A stretch of 64,000 nucleotides of DNA from Aquimarina mycalae (GTDB taxonomy: Bacteria; Bacteroidota; Bacteroidia; Flavobacteriales; Flavobacteriaceae), in NCBI RefSeq assembly GCF_029906345.1, contig NZ_JARYGY010000008.1, positions 124,001 through 188,000 of the forward strand, given 5' to 3'. The first letter of the stretch is position 1; each line of letters starts with the position of its first letter. A program made the translations under genes and the position numbers. The notes beneath the pieces were generated by a model, which had not been told where the DNA came from, ran no database searches, and was given only the letters and a program-made list of their open reading frames with translations. Shown piece by piece: positions 9,967 through 18,504 of the stretch.

Positions 9967-9988
9967 AAAACTAACAATTGTTAGTTTT
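9967..9988. promoter_or_regulatory. Perfect 22-bp palindromic operator for the TetR regulator
   Basis: The half-site AAAACTAACAA is followed immediately by its exact complement TTGTTAGTTTT. The core is CTAA-N6-TTAG. It lies 24 bases after the regulator stop and 32 bases before the paaE ATG, the expected position for repressing the operon. Confidence 0.85.
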
Positions 9989-10019
9989 GTCGAACTATAA
10001 CGATATAGTATACCATTTC

Positions 10020-11093
10020 ATGAATGATTTTTATACCATAAAAATAGCAGAGGTTCTTAAAGAAACAAAGGATTGTACTGCAATAACTTTTGAGATACCA
10101 CAAAATCTTAAGGGGAAATTTTCTTATAAACAAGGTCAGTATTTGACATTAAAAACTATACTTAATGGTGAGGAGGTAAGACGTAACTATTCTCTTTGCT
10201 CAAGTCCCGTTGAAGATAAATGGCAAGTTGCTGTAAAAAGAATCGATGGTGGGTTATTTTCTAATTATGCTTGTAATGAGTTGAAAGCTGGAGATGAACT
10301 AGATATATTACCGCCAAATGGTAGCTTTTTTACTAAAGTAGATGCTACAAAACCTAAAAATTATATTGTTTTTGCAGCAGGAAGTGGGATTACACCCATT
10401 CTTTCTATAATAAAGACACATTTAGCCTTAGAACCAGAGAGTACATTCAAGTTATTTTACTTGAATCGCACCGTTAAATCTATTATCTTTAAAGAAGAGA
10501 TAGAGGCTTTAAGGAATACATATTTTGGAAGGTTCGAAATATTTTATTTCCTCACAAAAGAACATCGTGATATTCCTTTACTTAATGGAAGATTTACTTC
10601 AGAAAAACTTAAGGAGCTTACAGATAAGGTAATTGAGGTATCTGATGTTGATGAATGTTTTATATGTGGTCCCGAAGAGATGATTTTTCTTATAAGGGAT
10701 GAGTTGGTAGATGCTGGATTATCCAAGGATAAAATTCATTATGAGTTGTTCTTTTCAGGAGTTACTGAAGAAGATAAAAAGAGAGCAGCTGCAGCTATCG
10801 AGCATAAATTTGACGGAACCGAAGTTACTATCATAGATGGAGGTAAGGAATTTCATTTTGGAATGGATGACGAATATGATAACATCCTCGATGGTGCTTT
10901 AGCTGCAGGAGCAGACCTTCCTTTTGCTTGTAAAGGAGGTGTTTGCAGTACTTGTAAATGCAAAATAGTAGAAGGAGAAGTAGAGATGAAAATAAATTAT
11001 GCACTAGAAGAAGATGAGGTGGCTAAAGGATTAGTATTGTCTTGTCAAGCGGTGCCAACTACAGAGAAAGTAGTAGTTGATTTTGATGTGTAA
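10020..11093 (+). CDS. paaE: Phenylacetyl-CoA 1,2-epoxidase reductase subunit PaaE
   Basis: 357 residues from ATG 10020. An upstream TTG in the same frame would place the palindromic operator almost at the start, so I prefer the ATG. There is an N-terminal ferredoxin-reductase FAD domain (RRNYSLCSSP), an NAD(P) domain (FAAGSGITPI, CGPEEMI), and a C-terminal plant-type 2Fe-2S domain with CKGGVCSTCKC and a distal LSCQ. It passes electrons from NADPH to the PaaA di-iron centre that epoxidises the ring of phenylacetyl-CoA. It is the first gene of the operon. Confidence 0.95.
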   Translation: MNDFYTIKIAEVLKETKDCTAITFEIPQNLKGKFSYKQGQYLTLKTILNGEEVRRNYSLCSSPVEDKWQVAVKRIDGGLFSNYACNELKAGDELDILPPNGSFFTKVDATKPKNYIVFAAGSGITPILSIIKTHLALEPESTFKLFYLNRTVKSIIFKEEIEALRNTYFGRFEIFYFLTKEHRDIPLLNGRFTSEKLKELTDKVIEVSDVDECFICGPEEMIFLIRDELVDAGLSKDKIHYELFFSGVTEEDKKRAAAAIEHKFDGTEVTIIDGGKEFHFGMDDEYDNILDGALAAGADLPFACKGGVCSTCKCKIVEGEVEMKINYALEEDEVAKGLVLSCQAVPTTEKVVVDFDV

Positions 11094-11159
11094 TCAGAAT
11101 ACCTTGTAATTCTGATATTAAAACTGGAGCTGTTTTCAGAATAATAAAACTCAAATGTT

Positions 11160-12116
11160 ATGAGTGAAAAAGAAATAAAAAATTTAGAAGAAATCTTTGA
11201 GCAACGAATAGTCAGAGATGAAAAGATTGAACCAAAAGATTGGATGCCTGAAAAGTATCGAAAAACGCATATCAGGCAAATATCACAACACGCACATTCT
11301 GAGATTATCGGGATGTTACCAGAAGGTAATTGGATCTCTAGAGCGCCATCAATGAGACGTAAAGTAGCATTATTAGCCAAAGTACAGGATGAAGCTGGAC
11401 ACGGACTTTATTTGTATAGTGCTTGTGAGACTTTAGGGATTTCTAGAGATGAATTATACGAGCAATTACATTCTGGAAAAGCAAAATATTCTAGTATTTT
11501 TAATTACCCTACATTGACTTGGGCTGATATAGGAGCGATAGGATGGCTAGTAGATGGAGCAGCGATTATTAACCAAGTTCCATTATGTAGTACTTCTTAT
11601 GGACCCTATGCAAGAGCAATGATCCGCGTATGTAAGGAAGAAAGTTTTCATCAGCGACAAGGATATGAGATTATGATGACATTGGCCAAAGGTACTCCAG
11701 AACAAAAAGACTTGGCTCAGGATGCATTAAATCGGTGGTGGTGGCCATCATTAATGATGTTGGGGCCTACAGACGCAGAATCTGTGCATACAGAACAATC
11801 AATGAAATGGAAACTAAAACGTAAAACCAATGACGAACTTCGTCAACAGTTTATAGATCAGACCGTACCGCAAGCAGATCTTATTGGGTTAACGGTTCCA
11901 GATCCTGATTTGAAATGGAATGAAGAAACAAAACATTATGATTTTGGAGAAATCGATTGGGATGAGTTTTGGCAGGTCGTAAAAGGTCATGGTCCTTGTA
12001 ATAAAGAAAGGTTATCAGCAAGAGTCGATGCCTGGAAAGAAGGAGAATGGGTGCGAGATGCTGCAATGGCTTATGCCGAAAAACAACAAAATAATAAAAT
12101 AAAGAAAGCAATTTAA
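11160..12116 (+). CDS. paaA: Phenylacetyl-CoA epoxidase catalytic subunit PaaA
   Basis: 318 residues, normal length for the family. It has the ferritin-like fold with di-iron ligand motifs [13 protein letters not shown] and [12 protein letters not shown]. It forms the PaaABC(D)E multicomponent monooxygenase, with PaaA as active subunit. The start ATG 11160 is 66 bases after paaE. Confidence 0.96.
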   Translation: MSEKEIKNLEEIFEQRIVRDEKIEPKDWMPEKYRKTHIRQISQHAHSEIIGMLPEGNWISRAPSMRRKVALLAKVQDEAGHGLYLYSACETLGISRDELYEQLHSGKAKYSSIFNYPTLTWADIGAIGWLVDGAAIINQVPLCSTSYGPYARAMIRVCKEESFHQRQGYEIMMTLAKGTPEQKDLAQDALNRWWWPSLMMLGPTDAESVHTEQSMKWKLKRKTNDELRQQFIDQTVPQADLIGLTVPDPDLKWNEETKHYDFGEIDWDEFWQVVKGHGPCNKERLSARVDAWKEGEWVRDAAMAYAEKQQNNKIKKAI

Positions 12117-12174
12117 TAAATTCCTTATGGATTCTTCTCCCAATAGAGAAGCTGAAAATAAGGGCTCTTTGATT

Positions 12175-12459
12175 ATGAAAAAAAATTGGCCACTTTGGGA
12201 AGTCTTTGTAAGAAGTAAGAATGGTTTAGAACATCGTCATTTTGGAAGCTTACATGCTGCCGATGAAGAAATGGCATTAGAAAATGCCAGAGACGTATAT
12301 ACTCGTAGAAGCGAAGGAGTAAGTATATGGGTAGTAGCATCTAAACATATTACAGCGTCTAATCCAGAAAACAATGGTGAATTGTTTGAGCCTGCGCAAG
12401 ATAAAGTATATAGACACCCTACGTTCTATACATTGCCAGATGAAGTAAAACATATGTAA
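12175..12459 (+). CDS. paaB: Phenylacetyl-CoA epoxidase subunit PaaB
   Basis: 94 residues from ATG 12175 (MKKNWPLWEVFVR). An in-frame ATG at 12127 would add 16 residues unlike the family. The signature stretch LWEVFVRSKNGLEHRHFGSLHAAD is recognisable. PaaB is a small structural subunit bridging PaaAC heterodimers. It sits between paaA and paaC as usual. Confidence 0.93.
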   Translation: MKKNWPLWEVFVRSKNGLEHRHFGSLHAADEEMALENARDVYTRRSEGVSIWVVASKHITASNPENNGELFEPAQDKVYRHPTFYTLPDEVKHM

Positions 12460-12521
12460 TGATGAAAGAATGAGTATTTCAATAACATTTTGAGATATGA
12501 TTAGTTAATGCAATTTTTAAA

Positions 12522-13277
12522 ATGAAAAACGAAAATTTAATACAATATATCTACGGGGTTGCAGACAATGCTTTGATCTTAGGACAACGACTTTCTGAAT
12601 TATGCGGTCATGGACCTAATTTAGAAACGGATATAGCTTGTACTAATATGGCATTGGATTTATTAGGACAAACACGTAGCTATTATCAATATGCGGCACA
12701 GCTTTCTGGAGAAAAAGTTACAGAAGATGATATTGCTTTCTTAAGAACAGAAAGACAATACAAAAATGTATTATTGGTAGAACAACCTAATACTAATTTT
12801 GCATATATAATTACACGTCAGTTTTTTTATGATGTGTTTCATTTATTGTTATTACAAGAATTACAAAATAGCAAAGATGAAACTCTTGCTGCAATTGCTA
12901 AAAAAGGAATTAAAGAGGTAAGCTACCATCAACGTTTTTCTTCTGATTGGATGAAAAGATTGGGTGATGGTACTGAAGTAAGTCATCAAAAAGTTCAGGA
13001 AGCAGTAAATGATCTTTGGAAATTTACTGATGAATTATTTCACCTAACAGATTTTGATAAAGTTGCCATTGACAGTAGCGTTGGAGTAGATATTACCAAG
13101 TTAAAAGAACAATACTATAAGATTGTAAAGGAAGTATTAGAAGAAGCTACCTTAACCATTCCCGAGCTTAAATGGTTTAGAAAAGGAGGTAAGGATGGAG
13201 TGCATAGTGAATATATGGGGTATTTGCTTTCTGATTTACAGTATATGCAACGTACCTATCCTAATATGAAGTGGTAA
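12522..13277 (+). CDS. paaC: Phenylacetyl-CoA epoxidase structural subunit PaaC
   Basis: 251 residues of ferritin-like helical fold (DNALILGQRLSELCGHGP, MALDLLGQTRSYYQYAA, VSYHQRFSSDWMKRLGDGT). PaaC is homologous to PaaA but catalytically inactive, and supports the PaaA active site. It is placed in normal operon order. A short REP-like hairpin separates it from paaD. Confidence 0.94.
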   Translation: MKNENLIQYIYGVADNALILGQRLSELCGHGPNLETDIACTNMALDLLGQTRSYYQYAAQLSGEKVTEDDIAFLRTERQYKNVLLVEQPNTNFAYIITRQFFYDVFHLLLLQELQNSKDETLAAIAKKGIKEVSYHQRFSSDWMKRLGDGTEVSHQKVQEAVNDLWKFTDELFHLTDFDKVAIDSSVGVDITKLKEQYYKIVKEVLEEATLTIPELKWFRKGGKDGVHSEYMGYLLSDLQYMQRTYPNMKW

Positions 13278-13295
13278 AAATGTCTTTGTGTTGTC

Positions 13296-13316
13296 ATCCT
13301 AAATGTATTTCAGGAT
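13296..13316. repeat. REP-like palindrome between paaC and paaD
   Basis: The sequence ATCCTAAATG-TATTTCAGGAT folds as ATCCT-n-AA / TT-n-AGGAT. The form GTCATCCT...TTTCAGGATC is a type of dispersed intergenic repeat I know from flavobacterial genomes. Confidence 0.45.
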
Positions 13317-13333
13317 CCATATTTTAAAGCAAA

Positions 13334-13837
13334 ATGGCAATAGAATTAGAGCAATATATAAATCCTAAACTTATCTCGATTCTCGAGAAAGTACATGATC
13401 CCGAAATTCCCGTATTATCAATTATGGATATGGGAGTGGTACGATCTGCACAAATAATAGATAACGTTGTGCATGTTAAAATTACCCCTACCTACAGTGG
13501 ATGTCCAGCAATGGATGTAATAGGAGATGATATTGTTCATGCTTTTGATCAAGAAAATATAAAAGCAGAGGTGTCCTTAGTATTATCACCAGCTTGGAGC
13601 ACTGATTGGATTACACCAAAAGGGAGAAAAGCACTGGAAGCATATGGAATAGCAGCACCGTTGGATGAAGAATCTGATAAGGAAGTTTTACTAGGAAATA
13701 AAAGAATGGTAAAATGTACGCAATGCAGTTCTACAAATACCAAAATGATAAGTCAATTTGGATCAACAGCCTGCAAAGCATTATTTCAATGTGAAGATTG
13801 TTTGGAACCTTTTGATTACTTCAAATGTTTAAAATAA
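13334..13837 (+). CDS. paaD: PaaD, MIP18-type assembly factor of the epoxidase
   Basis: 167 residues. The N-terminal DUF59/MIP18 domain has the typical ILEKVHDPEIPVLSIMDMG and TPTYSGCPAMDVI. The C-terminal part is rich in cysteines (CTQC, TACKALFQCEDC, FKC), consistent with metal or Fe-S binding. PaaD is needed for a working epoxidase, probably in Fe-S/di-iron maturation. Confidence 0.93.
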   Translation: MAIELEQYINPKLISILEKVHDPEIPVLSIMDMGVVRSAQIIDNVVHVKITPTYSGCPAMDVIGDDIVHAFDQENIKAEVSLVLSPAWSTDWITPKGRKALEAYGIAAPLDEESDKEVLLGNKRMVKCTQCSSTNTKMISQFGSTACKALFQCEDCLEPFDYFKCLK

Positions 13838-13838
13838 T

Positions 13839-14201
13839 ATGCTAGGACTAAGAACGACAATATATAAAGTCAATGACTTAGAAAAAGCCAAAGGATGGTA
13901 CGCAAAAGCCTTTAATACAGAGGAGTATTTTGATGAGCCATTCTATGTAGGTTTTAATATTGGCGGATTTGAACTGGGATTATTACCAGAAGAAGGTGAA
14001 ATAAAGGATAAGGTAGATAGTGTACTTTCTTATTGGGGAGTAGATGATATCGATAAAACATATCAAAAACTTATTGAATTGGGAGCTATAGAACATGAAA
14101 AACCAACCAATGTAGGTGGAGAATTAATGGTAGCTTCAGTAAAAGATCCTTGGAATAATATTATAGGAATAATTTATAATCCAGCATTTAAAATAACATA
14201 A
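13839..14201 (+). CDS. VOC-superfamily (glyoxalase/bleomycin-resistance fold) protein
   Basis: 120 residues with the paired beta-alpha-beta-beta-beta modules of VOC proteins: TTIYKVNDLEKAKGWYAKAF at the N-terminus and SVKDPWNNIIGIIYNPAF at the C-terminus. It starts one base after the paaD stop, so it is translated with the paa genes. Its role is unknown. It could act on a reactive epoxide or aldehyde intermediate, but nothing in the sequence proves this. Confidence 0.75.
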   Translation: MLGLRTTIYKVNDLEKAKGWYAKAFNTEEYFDEPFYVGFNIGGFELGLLPEEGEIKDKVDSVLSYWGVDDIDKTYQKLIELGAIEHEKPTNVGGELMVASVKDPWNNIIGIIYNPAFKIT

Positions 14202-14251
14202 TAAATTTCCTTTAAGGTATTGAACTTTGAAGGCCTAAAAAGAATAACAGT

Positions 14252-15031
14252 TTGAACTCAATAGAATTAGAAATACAAAACGGAATTGCTAAGATTACAT
14301 TAAATCGACCTGAGTCATTTAATAGTTTCAATAGAGAAATGGCTCTAAGATTGCAAGATACTTTAGATGCTTGTGAAACTAATGATGACGTTAGAGCAAT
14401 TGTACTTACAGGTAGTGGCAAAGCATTTTGTGCAGGTCAGGATCTTAAAGAAGTTACTTCTCCTGAATTAAACCCAGGTTTTAGAAAAATATTAGAAGAA
14501 CATTATAATCCTATTGTAAAAAGATTAAGAAGTATTGAAAAACCGATAATAGCGGCAATTAATGGAGTAGCAGCAGGCGCAGGAGCCAATTTAGCGTTAG
14601 CTTGTGATATCGTAGTAGCATCAGAAGCTGCTAGTTTTATTCAGGCATTTAGTAAAATAGGATTAATCCCAGACAGCGCTGGAACCTTCTTTTTACCTAG
14701 ATTAATTGGTTTCCAAAAAGCATCTGCTTTAATGATGCTAGGAGATAAAGTTTCTGCAAAAGAGGCCGAAGAATTAGGAATGATTTATAAAGTAGTAGGA
14801 ATAGAAACTTTCGAAGAAGAAATAAATAAGTTGGCTTTAAAAGTAGCTCAAATGCCTACAAAAGCGTTAGGTCTAACTAAAAGATTATTAAATCAATCTA
14901 TGGTGAATAATCTAGAGAATCAATTAGCAATAGAATCAGATTTGCAAATTGAAGCTGCAGAAAGTGAAGATTATGCTGAAGGAGTACAGTCTTTTATAGA
15001 AAAAAGAAAACCTATTTTTAAAGGGAAATAA
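14252..15031 (+). CDS. paaG: 1,2-epoxyphenylacetyl-CoA isomerase PaaG (crotonase family)
   Basis: 259 residues from a TTG start. The next in-frame ATG (14338) would remove the first beta strand, so TTG is preferred. Crotonase motifs: AFCAGQDLKE and GVAAGAGANLALACDI for the oxyanion hole, and IGLIPDSAGTFFLPRLIG with the catalytic acidic residue typical of PaaG. It converts ring-1,2-epoxyphenylacetyl-CoA to the oxepin. paaH follows after 3 bases. Confidence 0.9.
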   Translation: MNSIELEIQNGIAKITLNRPESFNSFNREMALRLQDTLDACETNDDVRAIVLTGSGKAFCAGQDLKEVTSPELNPGFRKILEEHYNPIVKRLRSIEKPIIAAINGVAAGAGANLALACDIVVASEAASFIQAFSKIGLIPDSAGTFFLPRLIGFQKASALMMLGDKVSAKEAEELGMIYKVVGIETFEEEINKLALKVAQMPTKALGLTKRLLNQSMVNNLENQLAIESDLQIEAAESEDYAEGVQSFIEKRKPIFKGK

Positions 15032-15034
15032 ATT

Positions 15035-16252
15035 ATGATTGTAGGTATAATAGGATCTGGAACTATGGGTAGTGGTATTGCACAAGTTGCGGCTACTGCA
15101 GGTTGTACAGTAAAAGTATTTGATACTAAGCAAAGCGCTTTGGATAAAAGTGAACTTGCTTTAGAAAAAATCCTTTCTCGTTTAATCGAAAAAGGAAGAA
15201 TTGATGAAGCAGAAAAAAATCGTATCCAAGGGAATGTTTCATACGTAACTTCTTTAAAAGAACTTAGTGATGCGGATCTTACAATTGAAGCAATTATTGA
15301 AAACTTAGAGATTAAGAAAAAAGTGTTTTCAGAATTAGAAACGTATGTTTCTGAGCATACTATTATTGCATCGAATACATCTTCATTATCAATTGCTTCT
15401 ATTGCATCATCATTACAAAAACCTGAAAGATGTATAGGAATTCATTTTTTTAATCCAGCTCCTTTAATGAAGTTGGTAGAGGTAATTCCTGCTGTACAAA
15501 CTTCTGATGAGGTAAAAAATAAAGTTGTTAATACCATAAAAGATTGGAAAAAAGTAGTAGCAATAGCAAAGGATACACCTGGTTTTATTGTTAATCGAGT
15601 AGCTAGGCCTTTTTATGGAGAATCACTACGTCTTTATGAAGAAGGATTGGCAGATATCAAAACTATCGATGCAAGTTTAAAAGAACTCGGAGGATTCAGA
15701 ATGGGACCTTTCGAACTGATGGATTTTATAGGAAATGATGTCAACTATACAGTTACAGAGACAGTTTTTTCTGCTTTTTATTATGATCCGAGATACAAAC
15801 CATCCTTTACCCAAAAAAGATTATCTGAAGCAGGATACTTAGGAAAAAAATCTGGTAAAGGTTATTATAATTATGATGAACGCGGTAAGATACTATCTCA
15901 AAATATAATCAGTTCTGTTACTTCAACTGGAGTCGAGAAGTTATCAAAAGAAGAACTTTCGCAATATATCTTTAATAGAGTGTTAGTAATGTTGATTAAT
16001 GAAGCAGCAGATGCATTATTTTGGAATATAGCTTCGGCTGAAGATATAGATAATGCAATGACCAAAGGAGTAAATTATCCTAAAGGATTGCTCTCTTGGG
16101 CTGATGAAAAAGGAATCGATTGGTGTGTCAATAAACTGGATAAGCTGTATGAAGAATATCATGAAGATAGGTACAGATGTAGTCCTTTACTAAGAAAAAT
16201 GGAACGAGAGAAGCGTAATTTTTTTAATTCGGTTTCAGGTACAGATAGTTAA
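15035..16252 (+). CDS. paaH: 3-hydroxyadipyl-CoA dehydrogenase PaaH
   Basis: 405 residues. The N-terminal Rossmann fold has GIIGSGTMGSGIAQVAATAG. The catalytic region IGIHFFNPAPLMKLVEVI contains the His, followed by DTPGFIVNRVARPFYGES. A second C-terminal 3HCDH domain is shorter than in Escherichia coli PaaH (475). It oxidises 3-hydroxyadipyl-CoA with NAD+. Confidence 0.92.
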   Translation: MIVGIIGSGTMGSGIAQVAATAGCTVKVFDTKQSALDKSELALEKILSRLIEKGRIDEAEKNRIQGNVSYVTSLKELSDADLTIEAIIENLEIKKKVFSELETYVSEHTIIASNTSSLSIASIASSLQKPERCIGIHFFNPAPLMKLVEVIPAVQTSDEVKNKVVNTIKDWKKVVAIAKDTPGFIVNRVARPFYGESLRLYEEGLADIKTIDASLKELGGFRMGPFELMDFIGNDVNYTVTETVFSAFYYDPRYKPSFTQKRLSEAGYLGKKSGKGYYNYDERGKILSQNIISSVTSTGVEKLSKEELSQYIFNRVLVMLINEAADALFWNIASAEDIDNAMTKGVNYPKGLLSWADEKGIDWCVNKLDKLYEEYHEDRYRCSPLLRKMEREKRNFFNSVSGTDS

Positions 16253-16261
16253 TCCAGAGAT

Positions 16262-16669
16262 ATGATTGAATCAAAAAATATTCCTGTCAAGATGCTTAGC
16301 TTAGATCCATTTAGTCAATGGTTAGGTATAGAAGTATTAGAGGTAAAAAAAGGTAGATGTAGAGTAGGAATGACTGTTAGGAAAGAGATGCTTAACAGTA
16401 TGGGGAAAGCTCATGGAGGCATATCCTATAGTTTAGCGGATACGGCATTTGGGTTTTCGGCAAATACCCACGGAAAATATGCAGTTTCAATTGAAACTTC
16501 AATTAACCATATCGAAGCATTAGAAGAAGGAGATTATTTAACCGCCGAAGCAGTTACAGATATAACTAAAACTAAAGTTGGATTTAATATTGTCGAAGTA
16601 AAAAGAGGAGAACAGGTCGTAGCACTTTTTAAAGGAGTAGTATATAGAACCAATAAAGATTGGGAATAA
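16262..16669 (+). CDS. paaI: Hydroxyphenylacetyl-CoA thioesterase PaaI (hotdog fold)
   Basis: 135 residues with hotdog thioesterase motif LNSMGKAHGGISYSLADTAF. It lies 9 bases after paaH. PaaI hydrolyses CoA esters of ring-hydroxylated or stalled intermediates and so frees CoA. Confidence 0.9.
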   Translation: MIESKNIPVKMLSLDPFSQWLGIEVLEVKKGRCRVGMTVRKEMLNSMGKAHGGISYSLADTAFGFSANTHGKYAVSIETSINHIEALEEGDYLTAEAVTDITKTKVGFNIVEVKRGEQVVALFKGVVYRTNKDWE

Positions 16670-16702
16670 AAATAAAATAATAAGACTAACTAACATAAAT
16701 CT

Positions 16703-17248
16703 ATGAGAGCCTTTTTAATAATTATAATGATGTCGATTATTTCCTGTGGAAAGGAAACCAAATCAAAAACAGAAACATTAGAAGGAACAGAGCCTATAGT
16801 TTCAGAAACGAAAGAACAAGTTTCGGAAGAGGCACAGAATGCAATTGGTGATATTTTTAATGATCAAATTGCGATGGATGTTGATGAAACCATATTTGTG
16901 ATCGATAATGGTACAAATAGAGCTACTGAAGATATGTCTGCTGGAATTATGAAAATGTTAGCACCTCAACCTTATGAAATATTCAAAGAAAGAATGATGA
17001 GTGAGCCAGAATCCCAAAACGGAGTTACTTCTCTGGGATTAGAAGAAACAGAATTAGAAGGAAAAAAAGTACTGGTTCAAAAGTCTATGACCATAGATCA
17101 GGCAGGTGATAAAATGATTATGATGATGCACGCATTACCCGCTGGAGATAAAACAATAATGATATCTTCTTATTTTATGGAAAAAGAAGAATCTAAATAT
17201 TTACCATTAATCGAAAAATCAGTATTGACAGCAAAATTGAAGAAATAA
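16703..17248 (+). CDS. Predicted lipoprotein inside the paa operon (unknown function)
   Basis: 181 residues. The lipobox places the Cys at residue 15 (MMSIISCGKE). A Lys/Glu/Thr-rich linker is followed by a methionine-rich globular part (DKMIMMMHALPAGDK). I do not recognise a family. It starts 33 bases after paaI, in the same direction and before paaJ, so it is probably cotranscribed. An envelope lipoprotein in a cytoplasmic ring-degradation operon is unexpected. It might help in substrate uptake or protect the envelope. Confidence 0.7.
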   Translation: MRAFLIIIMMSIISCGKETKSKTETLEGTEPIVSETKEQVSEEAQNAIGDIFNDQIAMDVDETIFVIDNGTNRATEDMSAGIMKMLAPQPYEIFKERMMSEPESQNGVTSLGLEETELEGKKVLVQKSMTIDQAGDKMIMMMHALPAGDKTIMISSYFMEKEESKYLPLIEKSVLTAKLKK

Positions 17249-17289
17249 TTTTTTTATACTCAAAAACTCATATACTCAGAGACTAAAAT

Positions 17290-18501
17290 ATGAAAGAAGC
17301 ATATATAATAGATGGGGTTAGAACACCCATTGGAAGTTATAAAGGAACCTTATCTGCTGTCAGAACAGATGATTTAGGAGCTTTGGTAATTAAAGAATTA
17401 GTTGAAAAAAACCCTAATATCCCTAAAGAAGCCTATGATGATGTGATTATGGGTTGTGCAAATCAAGCAGGAGAAGATAACCGTAATGTCGCAAGAATGT
17501 CTTTGTTATTAGCAGGTTTACCGTTTACCGTTCCTGGAGAAACGATTAATCGATTGTGTAGCTCAGGTTTATCCGCTATTGTACAGGCTAATCGAGCCAT
17601 TAAAGCAGGAGATGGGGATCTTTTTATTTCAGGTGGAGTAGAAAATATGACTAGAGGACCATATGTAATAGCAAAACCTTCATCTGCTTATGGAAACGAT
17701 TCTAAAATGTATGACTCCAGTTTTGGATGGCGTTTTGTAAATAAAAAAATGCACGAGTTATATGGAACCGATGGAATGGGAACTACGGCAGAAAATTTAG
17801 TAGAAAAATATAATATATCTAGAGAAGATCAAGATGCTTTTGCGTATTGGAGTCAGATGAAAGCTTCCAAAGCGCAAGAATCAGGAAGATTAGCAAAAGA
17901 AATTACTACTGTAGAGATTCCACAAAGAAAAAAAGATCCAATCCAATTTTCTAAGGATGAATTTATCAAACCAACTACAACCAAAGAGATATTAGGTAAG
18001 TTGCGTCCAGCATTCAAAAAAGATGGAAGCGTGACAGCAGGAAATGCATCGGGACTTAATGATGGCGCTGCAGCAACAATAATAGCTTCCGAAGAAGCAG
18101 TTAAAAAATATAATCTTAACCCAATCGCTCGAATCGTCAGTTCAGCTGTTGTTGGAGTAGAACCTAGAATTATGGGAATAGGACCTGTTCAGGCTTCTAA
18201 TAAAGCATTAGAAAAAGCAGGAATCACTATGGACGATATTGATGTGATTGAGTTAAATGAAGCATTTGCTTCTCAAGCTTTAGCCTGTATAAGAGAATGG
18301 GGATTAAAAGATGATGATCCTAGAATTAATCCTAATGGAGGATCTATCGCAATTGGGCATCCTTTAGGAGTAACAGGAACCAGAATTGCTTACTCAGCAG
18401 CATTAGAATTACAAGAACAAAATAAACGCTATGCACTAATTACAATGTGTGTAGGAGTTGGACAAGGATATGCTTGTGTGATTGAAAACACAAATTTCTA
18501 A
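17290..18501 (+). CDS. paaJ: 3-oxoadipyl-CoA / 3-oxo-5,6-dehydrosuberyl-CoA thiolase PaaJ
   Basis: 403 residues, a full-length thiolase. The acyl-accepting Cys is in INRLCSSGLSAI, and the C-terminal active-site residues are in IAIGHPLGVTGTR and TMCVGVGQGY. It cleaves the two 3-oxoacyl-CoA intermediates of phenylacetate degradation to acetyl-CoA and succinyl-CoA or the shorter dehydroadipyl-CoA. paaZ follows after 3 bases. Confidence 0.92.
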   Translation: MKEAYIIDGVRTPIGSYKGTLSAVRTDDLGALVIKELVEKNPNIPKEAYDDVIMGCANQAGEDNRNVARMSLLLAGLPFTVPGETINRLCSSGLSAIVQANRAIKAGDGDLFISGGVENMTRGPYVIAKPSSAYGNDSKMYDSSFGWRFVNKKMHELYGTDGMGTTAENLVEKYNISREDQDAFAYWSQMKASKAQESGRLAKEITTVEIPQRKKDPIQFSKDEFIKPTTTKEILGKLRPAFKKDGSVTAGNASGLNDGAAATIIASEEAVKKYNLNPIARIVSSAVVGVEPRIMGIGPVQASNKALEKAGITMDDIDVIELNEAFASQALACIREWGLKDDDPRINPNGGSIAIGHPLGVTGTRIAYSAALELQEQNKRYALITMCVGVGQGYACVIENTNF

Positions 18502-18504
18502 TTT

